Assembly (NCBI RefSeq): GCF_037943105.1
Contig: NZ_CP149803.1
Span: forward strand, 2,336,001 to 2,400,000
Origin: Pseudomonas sp. TMP9
GTDB lineage: Bacteria > Pseudomonadota > Gammaproteobacteria > Pseudomonadales > Pseudomonadaceae
DNA length: 64,000 bases
Direction: 5' to 3'
The position numbers and the translations under genes were made by a program. The notes beneath the pieces are model-generated. The model saw only the letters and a program-made list of their open reading frames with translations, made no database searches and was not told the origin of the DNA. This document shows, piece after piece, positions 1 to 8,456 of the stretch. How positions within the stretch are numbered: the first letter of the stretch is position 1; every line of letters begins with the position of its first letter.

Positions 1-28
1 AAGCGAAGTGAAGCCCCTCGCCGGATAA

Positions 29-208
29 AAAAGACTGCTGCTGGAAAAATTCAACGGTGAACAGACGCTCAGCTACAAATGTAAGACCAACGTCAAAAAA
101 CCCTGTCGGCGACGCTACAACTACGCTGGCGGTAATAGCCCTTACAAACCATTAGAATTGCTGGGCCCCTACAACCGCCCATACAACACCTTGACACCTA
201 AACCCTAA
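29..208 (+). pseudogene. C-terminal coding relic, unrecognised
   Basis: A 59-codon open stretch on the plus strand begins just after an in-frame TAA at 26 and ends at TAA 206-208. It has no start codon or ribosome binding site. The predicted peptide is basic and rich in Tyr, Asn and Pro, ending in LGPYNRPYNTLTPKP, which looks more like a genuine C-terminus than random sequence. It runs convergent to, and slightly overlaps, the end of the acyltransferase gene on the minus strand. It may be the tail of a gene cut by recombination at the edge of the O-antigen locus. I do not recognise the family, and chance is not excluded. Confidence 0.2.
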
Positions 209-794
209 CTAACTCATCAGTCTGCAGTACCGACCCCGGCGCGTACACTGTGCCCTCGCCAACTACCACCTGATACCCCGCGCTACAGCCTGCCTGCAGC
301 CAGGCCCGCGCGCCAATTTTCACGCCACCGGCCAACTGAACACCAACGCCAAGATGAGCAAAATCCCCAAGACTTGTATCATGATCGACGGTGGCATTGG
401 CATTGACGATACCCCCCTGGCCAATCAGAGCATCAACACCCACCATCGCCAGCGCCATGATCGCCGTACCTGCGCCCACAACAGCGGCAGCACTCACGCA
501 GGCGCGCGGGTGCACGATGGTTACAAGCTGCAAACCAGCCCTGTGAATGGCATTGACGCACTGCTCACGCAGGGCGTTATTACCAATTGCTGCAATGGCG
601 CCTTCGCACTGAATACCTAAGGCAGCTAACCCCGCCACGTCAGCGACAACCGGCCAGCCAAAGGTTTCGCGCAGCTCGGGCCAGCGGTCATCAACAAATG
701 CAACCCATTGCCAATCACCGCTGAGCAACGCTGCTTCTGCAACAGCCTTGCCGTGCCCGCCTGCACCGATGATAAGTAATGTCTTCTCGCTCAC
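198..794 (-). CDS. PglD/NeuD-family sugar O/N-acyltransferase
   Basis: 198 residues, starting at GTG 794 behind a GGAG ribosome binding site. The N-terminal third is a Rossmann-like PglD domain (IIGAGGHGKAVAEAA, then a predicted FVDD). From about residue 95 it becomes a left-handed beta-helix built of hexapeptide repeats (HPRACV, NATVDHDTSLGDFAHLG) with the usual catalytic His in VDHDT. The family transfers an acetyl or other acyl group from acyl-CoA to a nucleotide-amino sugar or sugar hydroxyl. It follows the initiating phosphoglycosyltransferase, as pglD follows pglC in other bacteria, but no PglE-type aminotransferase follows within the window. The C-terminus lacks the usual VGVPA ending and is short. 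The exact substrate cannot be read from sequence. Confidence 0.8.
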   Translation of the reverse strand: MSEKTLLIIGAGGHGKAVAEAALLSGDWQWVAFVDDRWPELRETFGWPVVADVAGLAALGIQCEGAIAAIGNNALREQCVNAIHRAGLQLVTIVHPRACVSAAAVVGAGTAIMALAMVGVDALIGQGGIVNANATVDHDTSLGDFAHLGVGVQLAGGVKIGARAWLQAGCSAGYQVVVGEGTVYAPGSVLQTDELVRV

Positions 795-845
795 GCCCGC
801 AGCTCCATTTCACATACCCGGCTTGAAGGCATCAGAGCCAGAGAC

Positions 846-1406
846 TTAATGAGAGACACCATGACGACTTACCACCTTGACGAAGGTCAACCAAAGAATA
901 CGTATGTCGAACCACAGCGACTGCTTATTTAAATATTCAACATCCAACTTAACCTTTTGCGGAATAGGCAACTCGTCCCGGCCATTGACCTGAGCCCAAC
1001 CGGTAAGCCCAGGTAGCAGATGATGCACTCCACTTTGCGTACGCAAAGCAATCAAATCGTCCTGATTAAACAATGCAGGCCTTGGACCGACAAAGCTCAT
1101 GTCGCCCCTTAAGATGCTCCACAGTTGCGGTAACTCATCCAGGCTAGATTTACGCAAGAACGAGCCAATCGGCGTCAGGTGGGCATTGGGGTCTTGTAAC
1201 AAGTGGGTCGCCACCGCAGGCGTGCCAACACGCATGCTACGAAATTTAGGCATACGGAAAATCTCATTGTCCCGCCCCACGCGATCCGACCAGTACAGCG
1301 CAGGCCCATTCGACGTCAGGCGCACAGCCAAGGCAACTAGGCCAACCGGTAACAGAAGTACCAGCGCAGCACACGCGCCAAGAAACAGGTCAAACAAACG
1401 CTTCAT
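846..1406 (-). CDS. Initiating phosphoglycosyltransferase (bacterial sugar transferase)
   Basis: 186 residues from ATG 1406; a GTG three codons upstream is an alternative start. One N-terminal hydrophobic segment (about residues 8-30, probably a re-entrant membrane helix) is followed by the family's cytosolic core: KFRSMR, then FLRKSSLDELPQLW with the catalytic Asp-Glu pair, then FVGPRPAL and LLPGLTGWAQVNGRD. This is the short monotopic PglC/WcaJ-type fold. It moves sugar-1-phosphate from a UDP-sugar to undecaprenyl phosphate at the inner membrane and so starts O-unit assembly. With the wbjF-type reductase upstream, UDP-D-FucNAc or UDP-D-QuiNAc is the likely donor, filling the role WbpL has in P. 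aeruginosa. The enzyme class is sure; the sugar is inferred. Confidence 0.88.
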   Translation of the reverse strand: MKRLFDLFLGACAALVLLLPVGLVALAVRLTSNGPALYWSDRVGRDNEIFRMPKFRSMRVGTPAVATHLLQDPNAHLTPIGSFLRKSSLDELPQLWSILRGDMSFVGPRPALFNQDDLIALRTQSGVHHLLPGLTGWAQVNGRDELPIPQKVKLDVEYLNKQSLWFDIRILWLTFVKVVSRHGVSH

Positions 1407-1494
1407 ATCCACCACACATAAATAAAATCACCCACGGGTTAAACGTTGGAAAAATGCAGTCGCGTTAACCCGGTAACGCACATCCAACATACCT

Positions 1495-2451
1495 TCAGCG
1501 CTGCTGAAGAAAACTCTCCGCCGTTTTAGCCAGCGCCTCATCAACGCTGACTGGCGGAGTCCAATTGAGTAGTTCGCGTGTCTTGCTGATATCGACTTGC
1601 AGCGAGCCACACAACCGTTGGGCAAGTGCTTGCTTACCCAACAGCGCCGCCCCTACTTCGAGCAACCGACTTGGCACTGGCAACAAGCGCGCCGGCTTGC
1701 CCAGCGCCGTGCCCATCCGGCGCAACAACTCGGTAGTCGAAAGATCCTCGCCATCACTGACCAAAAAGGTCTGATTCGCAGCAGCAGGGTGGTCGATACA
1801 GGTCACGATCAGATCGATCAAATTGTCCAAGGCGACAAGGCTGCGTCGATTGTGGATAGCCCCAAAAGGCAAAGGCACACCCTTGTGCAGCCAGCGCATC
1901 ATGTTAAGGAAGTTGGCCTTAACACCCGGCCCATAAACCAGAACCGGACGGATAATTACCACCTGCATCCCGGTTTCGTCCGCCAATACCCGCAAACCCT
2001 GTTCGGCCTCCATCTTGGAGATGCCATACGGGTCCATAGGATCAGGCTGAGCATCAGCGTGGTAAGGCATACCTAGAACCGTGCCCTCCCCGTTGACCTT
2101 GATCGAGCTGATAAAGATAAAGCGACTTACACCTGCTGCAACTGCCTGCCGCGCCAGATTCAAGGTGCCGTCGACATTAACCTTGCGGAATTCGGTGAGT
2201 GGGTCAGATGACGTATCGTTCATGACGTGGACGCGAGCGGCGCAGTGAATAATCGCCTCAATTCCGTCGAGTGCGAATTTCCAGTCTGTATTGGCGTTGA
2301 GTCCAGCCACGGACAAATGCTTAACTCCGCTCGGAACACTCATCGGAGCACGAGAACAGACGAGCACCTGCATACCGTCACTGCAAAGGCGATTAAGCAC
2401 AGATTGCCCAACGAACCCCGTACCTCCAGTCAACAGCACTTTCTTTAACAT
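1495..2451 (-). CDS. wbjF: NAD(P)-dependent UDP-4-keto-sugar reductase/epimerase, WbjF-like
   Basis: 318 residues, extended SDR fold. The N-terminal VLLTGGTGFVGQSVL is the nucleotide-binding GxxGxxG motif. SSIKVNG and the YGISKMEAE segment (about residues 140-150) give the catalytic Ser and Tyr-x3-Lys. Proteins of this type (WbjF, WbpV, WbpK) reduce UDP-4-keto-6-deoxy-HexNAc, made by a WbpM-type 4,6-dehydratase, to UDP-D-QuiNAc or UDP-D-FucNAc. No wbpM lies in this window, so it must be elsewhere. The start overlaps the stop of the glycosyltransferase upstream by a few bases, and the phosphoglycosyltransferase that would use the product follows. Which epimer is made cannot be told. Confidence 0.82.
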   Translation of the reverse strand: MLKKVLLTGGTGFVGQSVLNRLCSDGMQVLVCSRAPMSVPSGVKHLSVAGLNANTDWKFALDGIEAIIHCAARVHVMNDTSSDPLTEFRKVNVDGTLNLARQAVAAGVSRFIFISSIKVNGEGTVLGMPYHADAQPDPMDPYGISKMEAEQGLRVLADETGMQVVIIRPVLVYGPGVKANFLNMMRWLHKGVPLPFGAIHNRRSLVALDNLIDLIVTCIDHPAAANQTFLVSDGEDLSTTELLRRMGTALGKPARLLPVPSRLLEVGAALLGKQALAQRLCGSLQVDISKTRELLNWTPPVSVDEALAKTAESFLQQR

Positions 2452-3701
2452 GACTTGCCGTCCCTGCGAGTGGCCTGACGAAACAAACTCACCAGATCCG
2501 AGAAGAGTTTTCCCTTGGAGAAATATTCTTCATAGTAATGTTTGCCCAACGCCCCCATCGCCTCGCGCTGACTCGAGGTCATCAGCGCCATTTGCTCGAC
2601 AACGTTGGCGAACGCCTGACGATCACCCGAAGAACAGGCTAGACCGGCACCGGCCTCCCCAATGACTCGGGCCGCTTCACCATCGATCATGCCCAGGATC
2701 GGCTTACCGGATGCCAAGTAGGCCTGTACCTTGCCGGGGATGGTTTTCTCGAATACTTCGTTAGTTTTCAGCGAGACCAGCAATGCATCTGCCGTAGCGA
2801 ACAGAGGTGGCATGGCGTCGAGAGGATGGCGCCCTAACAGATACACATTGTCCAATCCCCGTTCGGCGACCTGTTGTTCAAGCCATCCACTCATCCTGCC
2901 GTCGCCGACGATCACCCAACGTATGGCCAACTTGCCACGCAAAGCCTCGGCTACATCGAGAATGGCGGGAAAGTCCTGCGCCTCACCCAAGTTGCCGGCA
3001 AACAAAATGGTGAAAAACTGCAGATCACGCTTGATCAGAGGCGAGTCCTCCGCAGGCAGACTAGAAAAGCCATCCTCGGCCCAACTTGGGAAATAAACCA
3101 GCCGCTCGGATGGCATCTCCAGCGTACAATACTTCCTCACGCTGGAGCTAAAAGCTTTCGATTGGAGGAGCAAATAGTCGGCCCTGTTATAGATCCAGGA
3201 TACTCCTTTGCCCACTAGAGCAAGTAGACGTGCATTGCTCAAGACTCCAACCGCCTTTAATGTTTCGGGCCACAGATCCAGAACCCAGATAAACACAGGC
3301 ACCCGCTTGAACTTGCCGATCACTAACGCAGGTATTGCAGACATGATCGGTGATACCGCATAAACGAAAATGGCGTCGAACTCTTTTCCACGCAACTTCC
3401 AACAACCCAACACAGATCCGCTAATAAAAAACGACACGTAGTTCAGAATAAGAGTGATGCTGCGCTTACCGCGTGGAATGAATGGCACCCGCACAATCTT
3501 TGCACCCCGATACTCGGCGTAGTGCTCAGGCGACCGGCGATAATCCTCAAATACGCGCCCTTCCGGATAATTGGGCAAGCCAGTCAATACCGTGACTTCG
3601 TGACCACGCTGAACCAATCCCTCAGCAAGATCATTGACTCGCATGTTCTCTGGCCAGAAATATTGACTTACGATTAGAACCTTCAATTTTTGCTCAAACA
3701 T
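2445..3701 (-). CDS. wbjE: Glycosyltransferase family 4, probable L-FucNAc transferase (WbjE/WbuB-like)
   Basis: 418 residues from ATG 3701; a TTG nine codons earlier would overlap the wbjD end and is less likely. It has the GT-B fold: an N-terminal half beginning LIVSQYFWPENMRVNDLA, and a C-terminal donor-binding half with LFAGNLGEAQDF, VIVGDGR and an acidic EKTIPGKVQAYLASGKPIL segment. WbuB of E. coli O26 and WbjE of P. aeruginosa O11 sit next to the same three L-FucNAc synthesis genes and are thought to add L-FucNAc to the lipid-linked first sugar. The same arrangement here supports that role in the cytosol. Assignment rests on family resemblance and gene order. Confidence 0.83.
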   Translation of the reverse strand: MFEQKLKVLIVSQYFWPENMRVNDLAEGLVQRGHEVTVLTGLPNYPEGRVFEDYRRSPEHYAEYRGAKIVRVPFIPRGKRSITLILNYVSFFISGSVLGCWKLRGKEFDAIFVYAVSPIMSAIPALVIGKFKRVPVFIWVLDLWPETLKAVGVLSNARLLALVGKGVSWIYNRADYLLLQSKAFSSSVRKYCTLEMPSERLVYFPSWAEDGFSSLPAEDSPLIKRDLQFFTILFAGNLGEAQDFPAILDVAEALRGKLAIRWVIVGDGRMSGWLEQQVAERGLDNVYLLGRHPLDAMPPLFATADALLVSLKTNEVFEKTIPGKVQAYLASGKPILGMIDGEAARVIGEAGAGLACSSGDRQAFANVVEQMALMTSSQREAMGALGKHYYEEYFSKGKLFSDLVSLFRQATRRDGKSC

Positions 3702-3709
3702 ATAAAGGC

Positions 3710-4843
3710 TCAGTTGTTCTGCTTCCAAACAGTGCGCATCACATAGTCACGATAACTGTGCACGATGCGCACTACCTTGTCGGCCACGTTGGGCATGCTG
3801 TAATCACCGACTAGGCGTAGACTGCGCTCTTTACCACGACCTTGGGTTTCCAAAAGTTGCAGCGCCTGCATAACGCGCTCAACTTCTAGGCCAACCATCA
3901 TTACCGCAGCTTCCTCCATGCCTTCCGGACGTTCATGAGCCTCGCGGATGTTCAGCGCCGGAAAGTTGAGAATCGACGACTCCTCATTGATTGTGCCGCT
4001 ATCAGATAACACCGCCTTAGAGGTAAGTTGCAGCTTATTGAAATCCATAAAACCCAACGGCTTCAGCAACCGCACATTGTCATGAAACAACACACCCATT
4101 GCATCGATTCGCTTCTGGGTGCGCGGATGCGTAGACACAATTACCGGGTAATCGTAATGTTCAGCAACCGTGTTGAGCACATCCACCAGCTTGAGGAAAT
4201 TAGTGTCCGAGTCGATATTTTCTTCGCGGTGCCCACTGACCACAAAGAACTTACCCGCCTCTAAACCTAAGCGCTCCAACACATCAGAGGCTTCGATACC
4301 TTCACGGTAATAATTGAGCACCTCAAACATCGGGCTACCGGTCTTGATAATCATGTCGGGCGGCAAACCTTCACGCAGCAGATAGTCACGCGCAATGGTG
4401 CTGTAGGTCAGATTGATATCAGCCGTGTGATCAACAATGCGCCGGTTAATCTCTTCCGGTACACGCATGTCGAAACAGCGGTTGCCGGCTTCCATATGGA
4501 AGGTAGGAATCTTGCGGCGTTTTGCGGGAATCACGGCCATGCAGCTGTTGGTGTCACCCAACACCAGCAAAGCTTCGGGTTTCACCTCCGCCAGCACGCG
4601 ATCCACCGCAATAATCACATTACCGATGGTTTCGGCACCGCTGCTACCGGCCGCATTGAGAAAGTGATCCGGCTTGCGAATACCCAAGTCATCAAAAAAA
4701 ATCTGATTCAACTCATAATCGTAATTCTGACCGGTATGCACTAACACATGCTCACAGCACTCATCCAGCTTGGCCATGACTCGCGACAGGCGAATGATCT
4801 CCGGACGGGTGCCCACTACCGTTACAACTTTCAGTTTTTTCAT
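3710..4843 (-). CDS. wbjD: UDP-L-FucNAc C-2 epimerase, WbjD/FnlC
   Basis: 377 residues from ATG 4843 (AGGA at a good distance upstream). The longer frame from ATG 4870 overlaps the wbjC stop as ATGA and may also serve. WecB-like fold: VVTVVGTRPEIIRLSRV at the N-terminus, VHTGQNYD, a GDTNS motif, HMEAGNRCFD and a C-terminal SDSGTINEESS. WbjD/FnlC catalyses the last step to UDP-N-acetyl-L-fucosamine, epimerising C-2 of UDP-L-PneNAc. It forms a three-gene pathway with wbjC and wbjB directly upstream. It differs from the WbpI-type epimerase at 12180-13244 in this locus, which acts on the uronic acid branch. Confidence 0.9.
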   Translation of the reverse strand: MKKLKVVTVVGTRPEIIRLSRVMAKLDECCEHVLVHTGQNYDYELNQIFFDDLGIRKPDHFLNAAGSSGAETIGNVIIAVDRVLAEVKPEALLVLGDTNSCMAVIPAKRRKIPTFHMEAGNRCFDMRVPEEINRRIVDHTADINLTYSTIARDYLLREGLPPDMIIKTGSPMFEVLNYYREGIEASDVLERLGLEAGKFFVVSGHREENIDSDTNFLKLVDVLNTVAEHYDYPVIVSTHPRTQKRIDAMGVLFHDNVRLLKPLGFMDFNKLQLTSKAVLSDSGTINEESSILNFPALNIREAHERPEGMEEAAVMMVGLEVERVMQALQLLETQGRGKERSLRLVGDYSMPNVADKVVRIVHSYRDYVMRTVWKQNN

Positions 4844-4866
4844 TACGGTGTCCTGTTCGCTGCCGC

Positions 4867-5985
4867 TCATGCCTCAGTACCCACCGCGCGGGTGAAGGTA
4901 TCTGGGTGTTCACGATCAAATATTTCATTCGCCCAGAGCATTACCATCATTTCCTTATCACCGACATTGGTAATGTCATGCGTCCAACCTGGAACGGTTT
5001 CAACGATTTCAGGCGTATCACCCTCAGTGAACAGCTCGTAGAACTCGCCGGAAACAATCTGTCGGAAACGGAAACAAGCTTTACCCTTTATGACCAAAAA
5101 CTTTTCGGTCTTGGAGTGGTGATAATGCCCACCACGAGTAATGCCTGGATGCGCAGTAAAGAACGAAAACTGCCCCGAATCCTTGGTTTTAAGCATTTCC
5201 ACAAACACGCCACGAGCGTCACCGTATTTCGGCACTTCATAAGTGAAACGTTCGGGCGGCAAGTAGCTGATATACGTGGAATACAACCCCCGCACCAGCC
5301 CAGTCCCCACCGGCTCGGTGATCATCGACTTGCGGCTATTGCGGAAGGTATGCAGCTGTTCGGCCAGTTCGCCAATCGTAATGCTGTATTGAGGCTCGAC
5401 ACTGACGAAAGGCCCGCCGGCTAACTGGCCATCCATGACCCCAATGAAATGACTGATCACGTCGTCGATGTAGACGAGATTGATGCGAGCATCGGGATCA
5501 TTAATCTGGATAGGCAAATCACGCGTGATGTTATGGCAGAAGGTCGCCACCGCAGAGTTGTAATTCGGGCGCGCCCACTTGCCAAATACATTGGGCAAGC
5601 GAAACAGATGCACTGCGGCACAACTGGTGGCTGCCAGCTCAAGCAATGCCTCTTCGGCACCACGCTTGCTGTTGCCATAGGCGTTATCCAGTTCAGCTTG
5701 ACTGGATGATGTGTACAGCACCTGAGTCTGTCGACCACTGGCCTTGATCGCCTTGCAAAGCGCGATGGTTAAATCGGTATTGCCGGCCTTGAAATCAAGC
5801 GGATTCTGCGGACGGTTAACGCCAGCAAGGTGAAAAATGCAATCTGCCTCCGCTACTAGGTTCGGCAAGCTCGCCAACGAATCTTCACGGGTAAAACGCA
5901 ACACCTCGACATCCGCACGCTCGCTCAAATGCGCAACAAGGTTCTGGCCAACAAAGCCATTAGCGCCTGTGATCAGTACCTTCAT
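4867..5985 (-). CDS. wbjC: UDP-L-FucNAc pathway bifunctional reductase/epimerase, WbjC/FnlB
   Basis: 372 residues from ATG 5985; the codon before it is a GTG right after the wbjB stop. Two domains are visible: an N-terminal SDR Rossmann domain (KVLITGANGFVGQNL; YGNSKRGAE with Tyr and Lys) to about residue 240, then a cupin-like C-terminal domain with GITRGGHYHHSKTEKFLV and VPGWTHDITNVG carrying the metal-type histidines. This SDR plus RmlC-like layout is typical of WbjC/FnlB (CapF). The family epimerises C-3 and reduces C-4 of the WbjB product, giving UDP-L-PneNAc. It lies between wbjB and wbjD with almost no spacing, so the three are probably one transcript. Confidence 0.9.
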   Translation of the reverse strand: MKVLITGANGFVGQNLVAHLSERADVEVLRFTREDSLASLPNLVAEADCIFHLAGVNRPQNPLDFKAGNTDLTIALCKAIKASGRQTQVLYTSSSQAELDNAYGNSKRGAEEALLELAATSCAAVHLFRLPNVFGKWARPNYNSAVATFCHNITRDLPIQINDPDARINLVYIDDVISHFIGVMDGQLAGGPFVSVEPQYSITIGELAEQLHTFRNSRKSMITEPVGTGLVRGLYSTYISYLPPERFTYEVPKYGDARGVFVEMLKTKDSGQFSFFTAHPGITRGGHYHHSKTEKFLVIKGKACFRFRQIVSGEFYELFTEGDTPEIVETVPGWTHDITNVGDKEMMVMLWANEIFDREHPDTFTRAVGTEA

Positions 5986-5988
5986 CAC

Positions 5989-7023
5989 TCACTCCTCCGC
6001 AATTGCGTGCTCGCCACGCTGGATGGCACGCATAAACTCAAGCTTGAGGAGCAGGCGTTGCATACCGTCCACATCCAAGCGTTCGGTGTTGTGCGAGTTG
6101 TAATCTTCCATGTGCGAAATCTTCTCTTCACCCTGCTCCACAAACTTGCTGTAGTTGAGGTCGCGCAGGTCCGGTGGCACACGGTAGTACTCGCCCCGAT
6201 CTTCCGCACAGGCCATTTCTTCACGACTGAGCAAGGCCTCGAAAAGTTTCTCGCCATGCCGAGTGCCAATAACCTGAATCGGATGTTCTGGTTTGCCTAG
6301 CAATGAGGTCAGCGCACGAGCCAGCGTCTCCACCGTTGCGGCAGGCGCCTTCTGTACGAATAGGTCACCGTTATTGCCATGCTCAAAGGCGTAGAGCACC
6401 AGATCGACGGCATCACCCAGTGTCATCATAAAACGGGTCATATTCGGATCGGTAATGCTCAGCGCCTTACCGGCACGAATTTGCTCGATAAACAACGGAA
6501 TCACCGAACCACGGGAAGCCATAACATTGCCGTACCGAGTGCCGCAAATAACCGTCTTGGTGTCATCAACATTACGCGACTTAGCCACCATGACCTTTTC
6601 CATCATTGCCTTTGAAATACCCATGGCGTTGATCGGATACACCGCCTTGTCAGTACTCAGGCAAACCACGCGCTTGACGCCATTCTGGATTGCCGCTTCG
6701 AGCACGTTGTCCGTACCGATCACATTGGTCTTAACGGCTTCCATCGGATGAAACTCACAAGACGGCACCTGCTTGAGCGCCGCCGCATGAAAGATGTAAT
6801 CCACCCCGCGCGTAGCGTTCAATACACTTTGATAATCCCGTACATCGCCGATATAGAATTTAAGCTTGGCGTTGGCATACTGCTTACGCATGTCATCTTG
6901 CTTTTTCTCATCACGACTAAAAATACGAATTTCAGCGATATCGCTGGCGAGAAATCGTTTGAGCACGGCATTGCCGAATGAACCAGTGCCACCGGAAATG
7001 AGCAGCTTCTTACCATTGAACAT
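5989..7023 (-). CDS. wbjB: UDP-GlcNAc 4,6-dehydratase/3,5-epimerase, WbjB/FnlA
   Basis: 344 residues from ATG 7023. The frame is open further upstream, but family members begin at MFNGKKLLISGGTGSFGNA and are about this length. SDR fold: GGTGSFG for NAD(P), the YxxxK-type catalytic region around residues 130-150 (modified in this family), and KQVPSCEFHPMEAVKTN, the hallmark of CapD-like short dehydratases. It starts the UDP-L-FucNAc pathway by dehydrating UDP-GlcNAc and epimerising C-5 and C-3. It lacks the membrane domain of WbpM, so it is not the missing D-FucNAc/QuiNAc dehydratase. The neighbouring wbjC and wbjD support the call. Confidence 0.92.
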   Translation of the reverse strand: MFNGKKLLISGGTGSFGNAVLKRFLASDIAEIRIFSRDEKKQDDMRKQYANAKLKFYIGDVRDYQSVLNATRGVDYIFHAAALKQVPSCEFHPMEAVKTNVIGTDNVLEAAIQNGVKRVVCLSTDKAVYPINAMGISKAMMEKVMVAKSRNVDDTKTVICGTRYGNVMASRGSVIPLFIEQIRAGKALSITDPNMTRFMMTLGDAVDLVLYAFEHGNNGDLFVQKAPAATVETLARALTSLLGKPEHPIQVIGTRHGEKLFEALLSREEMACAEDRGEYYRVPPDLRDLNYSKFVEQGEEKISHMEDYNSHNTERLDVDGMQRLLLKLEFMRAIQRGEHAIAEE

Positions 7024-7054
7024 ATGCAATCCTGAAATCATAAAGCAATGCAGC

Positions 7055-7840
7055 CTAGCGGCGGCCTTGCAGAGCTGAATAGATAGAGTCGCGCTTCTGC
7101 TGTGACGTGGGATAGCTGATAAGTACCGCGCGATAAGGGCCTTTGAAGACGAAAAAACTGCCGGCAGCCACACCGACAACGCCACAGGATGCGACCACCT
7201 TGTGCATATCCTCGAGACTGCCACCACCACCCAGCACCGTCAGCGGTACGGTTAGCACTTCGCGCAGGTGCGCAGCCAGCAATAAGTCATAGCCTTTCAT
7301 CTTGCCATCGTTATCGATGGAGTTGATAACGATCTCTCCCGCCCCAAGCTTTTCCATTTCAAGCGCAACATCAACAACACTGCGCTTGGTGTTGCGGGTG
7401 CCATTATGCGTCCACACATCCTGGACTTTACCCAGTAATCGCTGCTTGTGATCCAAAACAACGACAACGCTCTGCCGTCCGATTTCAGCGGCAATCTCAC
7501 TAATCAGAGCAGGGTTGGCAAGCGCAGCCGAACTGATAGCGACCTTTTCGACGCCCAGTTCGATGATGCGCTTGGCCTGCTCTGCCGTGCGTACGCCGCC
7601 ACCGTAGCAAAGGGGCATTCTGCATTCAGACGCTAGATGAGCGATCTGCTGATAGTCGGGCTCGCGGTTCTTAGCGCTGGCGTCAATATCAATGACGATC
7701 AGCTCATCCGCCTCCTTCTCATTGAAGATCTTCACCGCATTAATCGGATCGCCAACGTATTTGGAGTCCTTGAAACGAACGGTCTTAACAAGACCGCTAT
7801 CCTGAATCAACAAGCAAGGGATGATGCGTGGTCTCAACAT
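7055..7840 (-). CDS. hisF: HisF-like ammonia-channel subunit for LPS amidotransferase (HisF2)
   Basis: 261 residues, a (beta/alpha)8 barrel related to the cyclase subunit of imidazole glycerol phosphate synthase. RIIPCL, the YGGGVRT phosphate-binding loop and LGGGGSLEDM are clear. The position equal to catalytic Asp11 of Thermotoga HisF is Leu11 here, while Asp130 remains (VVVVLD). Loss of Asp11 suggests it no longer makes histidine precursors. In P. aeruginosa, HisF2 works with HisH2 and WbpG in O-antigen synthesis, passing glutamine-derived ammonia to the amidotransferase. The gene sits in the expected hisF-hisH-wbpG cluster and is not near other his genes. Confidence 0.88.
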   Translation of the reverse strand: MLRPRIIPCLLIQDSGLVKTVRFKDSKYVGDPINAVKIFNEKEADELIVIDIDASAKNREPDYQQIAHLASECRMPLCYGGGVRTAEQAKRIIELGVEKVAISSAALANPALISEIAAEIGRQSVVVVLDHKQRLLGKVQDVWTHNGTRNTKRSVVDVALEMEKLGAGEIVINSIDNDGKMKGYDLLLAAHLREVLTVPLTVLGGGGSLEDMHKVVASCGVVGVAAGSFFVFKGPYRAVLISYPTSQQKRDSIYSALQGRR

Positions 7841-7841
7841 T

Positions 7842-8456
7842 TCACAATTCCGCGAAGTTCTTCAGTAAGGCGACACCACAGTGGTGACTCTTCTCAGGAT
7901 GGAACTGCACCCCAAAAACGTTCTTCGACGCAACGGAACAACTGAAGCCAATGCCATAGGTAGCCGTCGCGGCGATATGTTCAGGTTGAGCGCACTCGAA
8001 GAAATACGAGTGAAGGAAGTAAAACAGCCAGTCGTCATCTTGCCCATGAAACAAAGGATTACCGAGCTTAGGCGACACGTCGTTCCAGCCCATGTGAGGT
8101 AAGGCGAGCTCACTGGACTCGGTCATAGAGTGAAAGTTGCGAACCTTCCCAGGAATCCAGCCCAAGCCAGGCAGGACGCCCTCGTCACTTGAGTCGGCAA
8201 GCATTTGCATGCCCACACATACCCCTAGCACAGGAGTACCTTGACTGATGATCATGTCATCCAGCGTCTTCCGCATGCCAGAAGCATTCAAGCGCTGCAT
8301 AGCATGGTCGAAAGCTCCGACTCCAGGCAAGATAAGCTTGCTGGCTCCAACCAGCTGATCGCTATTCTTGGCCACCGTGACCGGTATATGTAGGCGTTTG
8401 TAGACGTTGACGAAAGCCTGAATGTTACCCAGACCATAATCGATGATGGTGATCAT
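7842..8456 (-). CDS. hisH: HisH-like glutaminase subunit for LPS amidotransferase (HisH2)
   Basis: 204 residues, class I glutamine amidotransferase. The oxyanion strand and Cys nucleophile lie in LGVCVGMQML (Cys80). The catalytic His186 and Glu188 are in FGVQFHPEKSHH. All three triad residues are present, so glutaminase activity is expected. It would release ammonia from glutamine and deliver it through the HisF barrel to WbpG, which replaces the 3-acetamido oxygen to make the acetamidino group of ManNAc3NAmA. It overlaps the wbpG stop by four bases and ends one base before the hisF start, so translation of the three is probably coupled. Confidence 0.9.
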   Translation of the reverse strand: MITIIDYGLGNIQAFVNVYKRLHIPVTVAKNSDQLVGASKLILPGVGAFDHAMQRLNASGMRKTLDDMIISQGTPVLGVCVGMQMLADSSDEGVLPGLGWIPGKVRNFHSMTESSELALPHMGWNDVSPKLGNPLFHGQDDDWLFYFLHSYFFECAQPEHIAATATYGIGFSCSVASKNVFGVQFHPEKSHHCGVALLKNFAEL

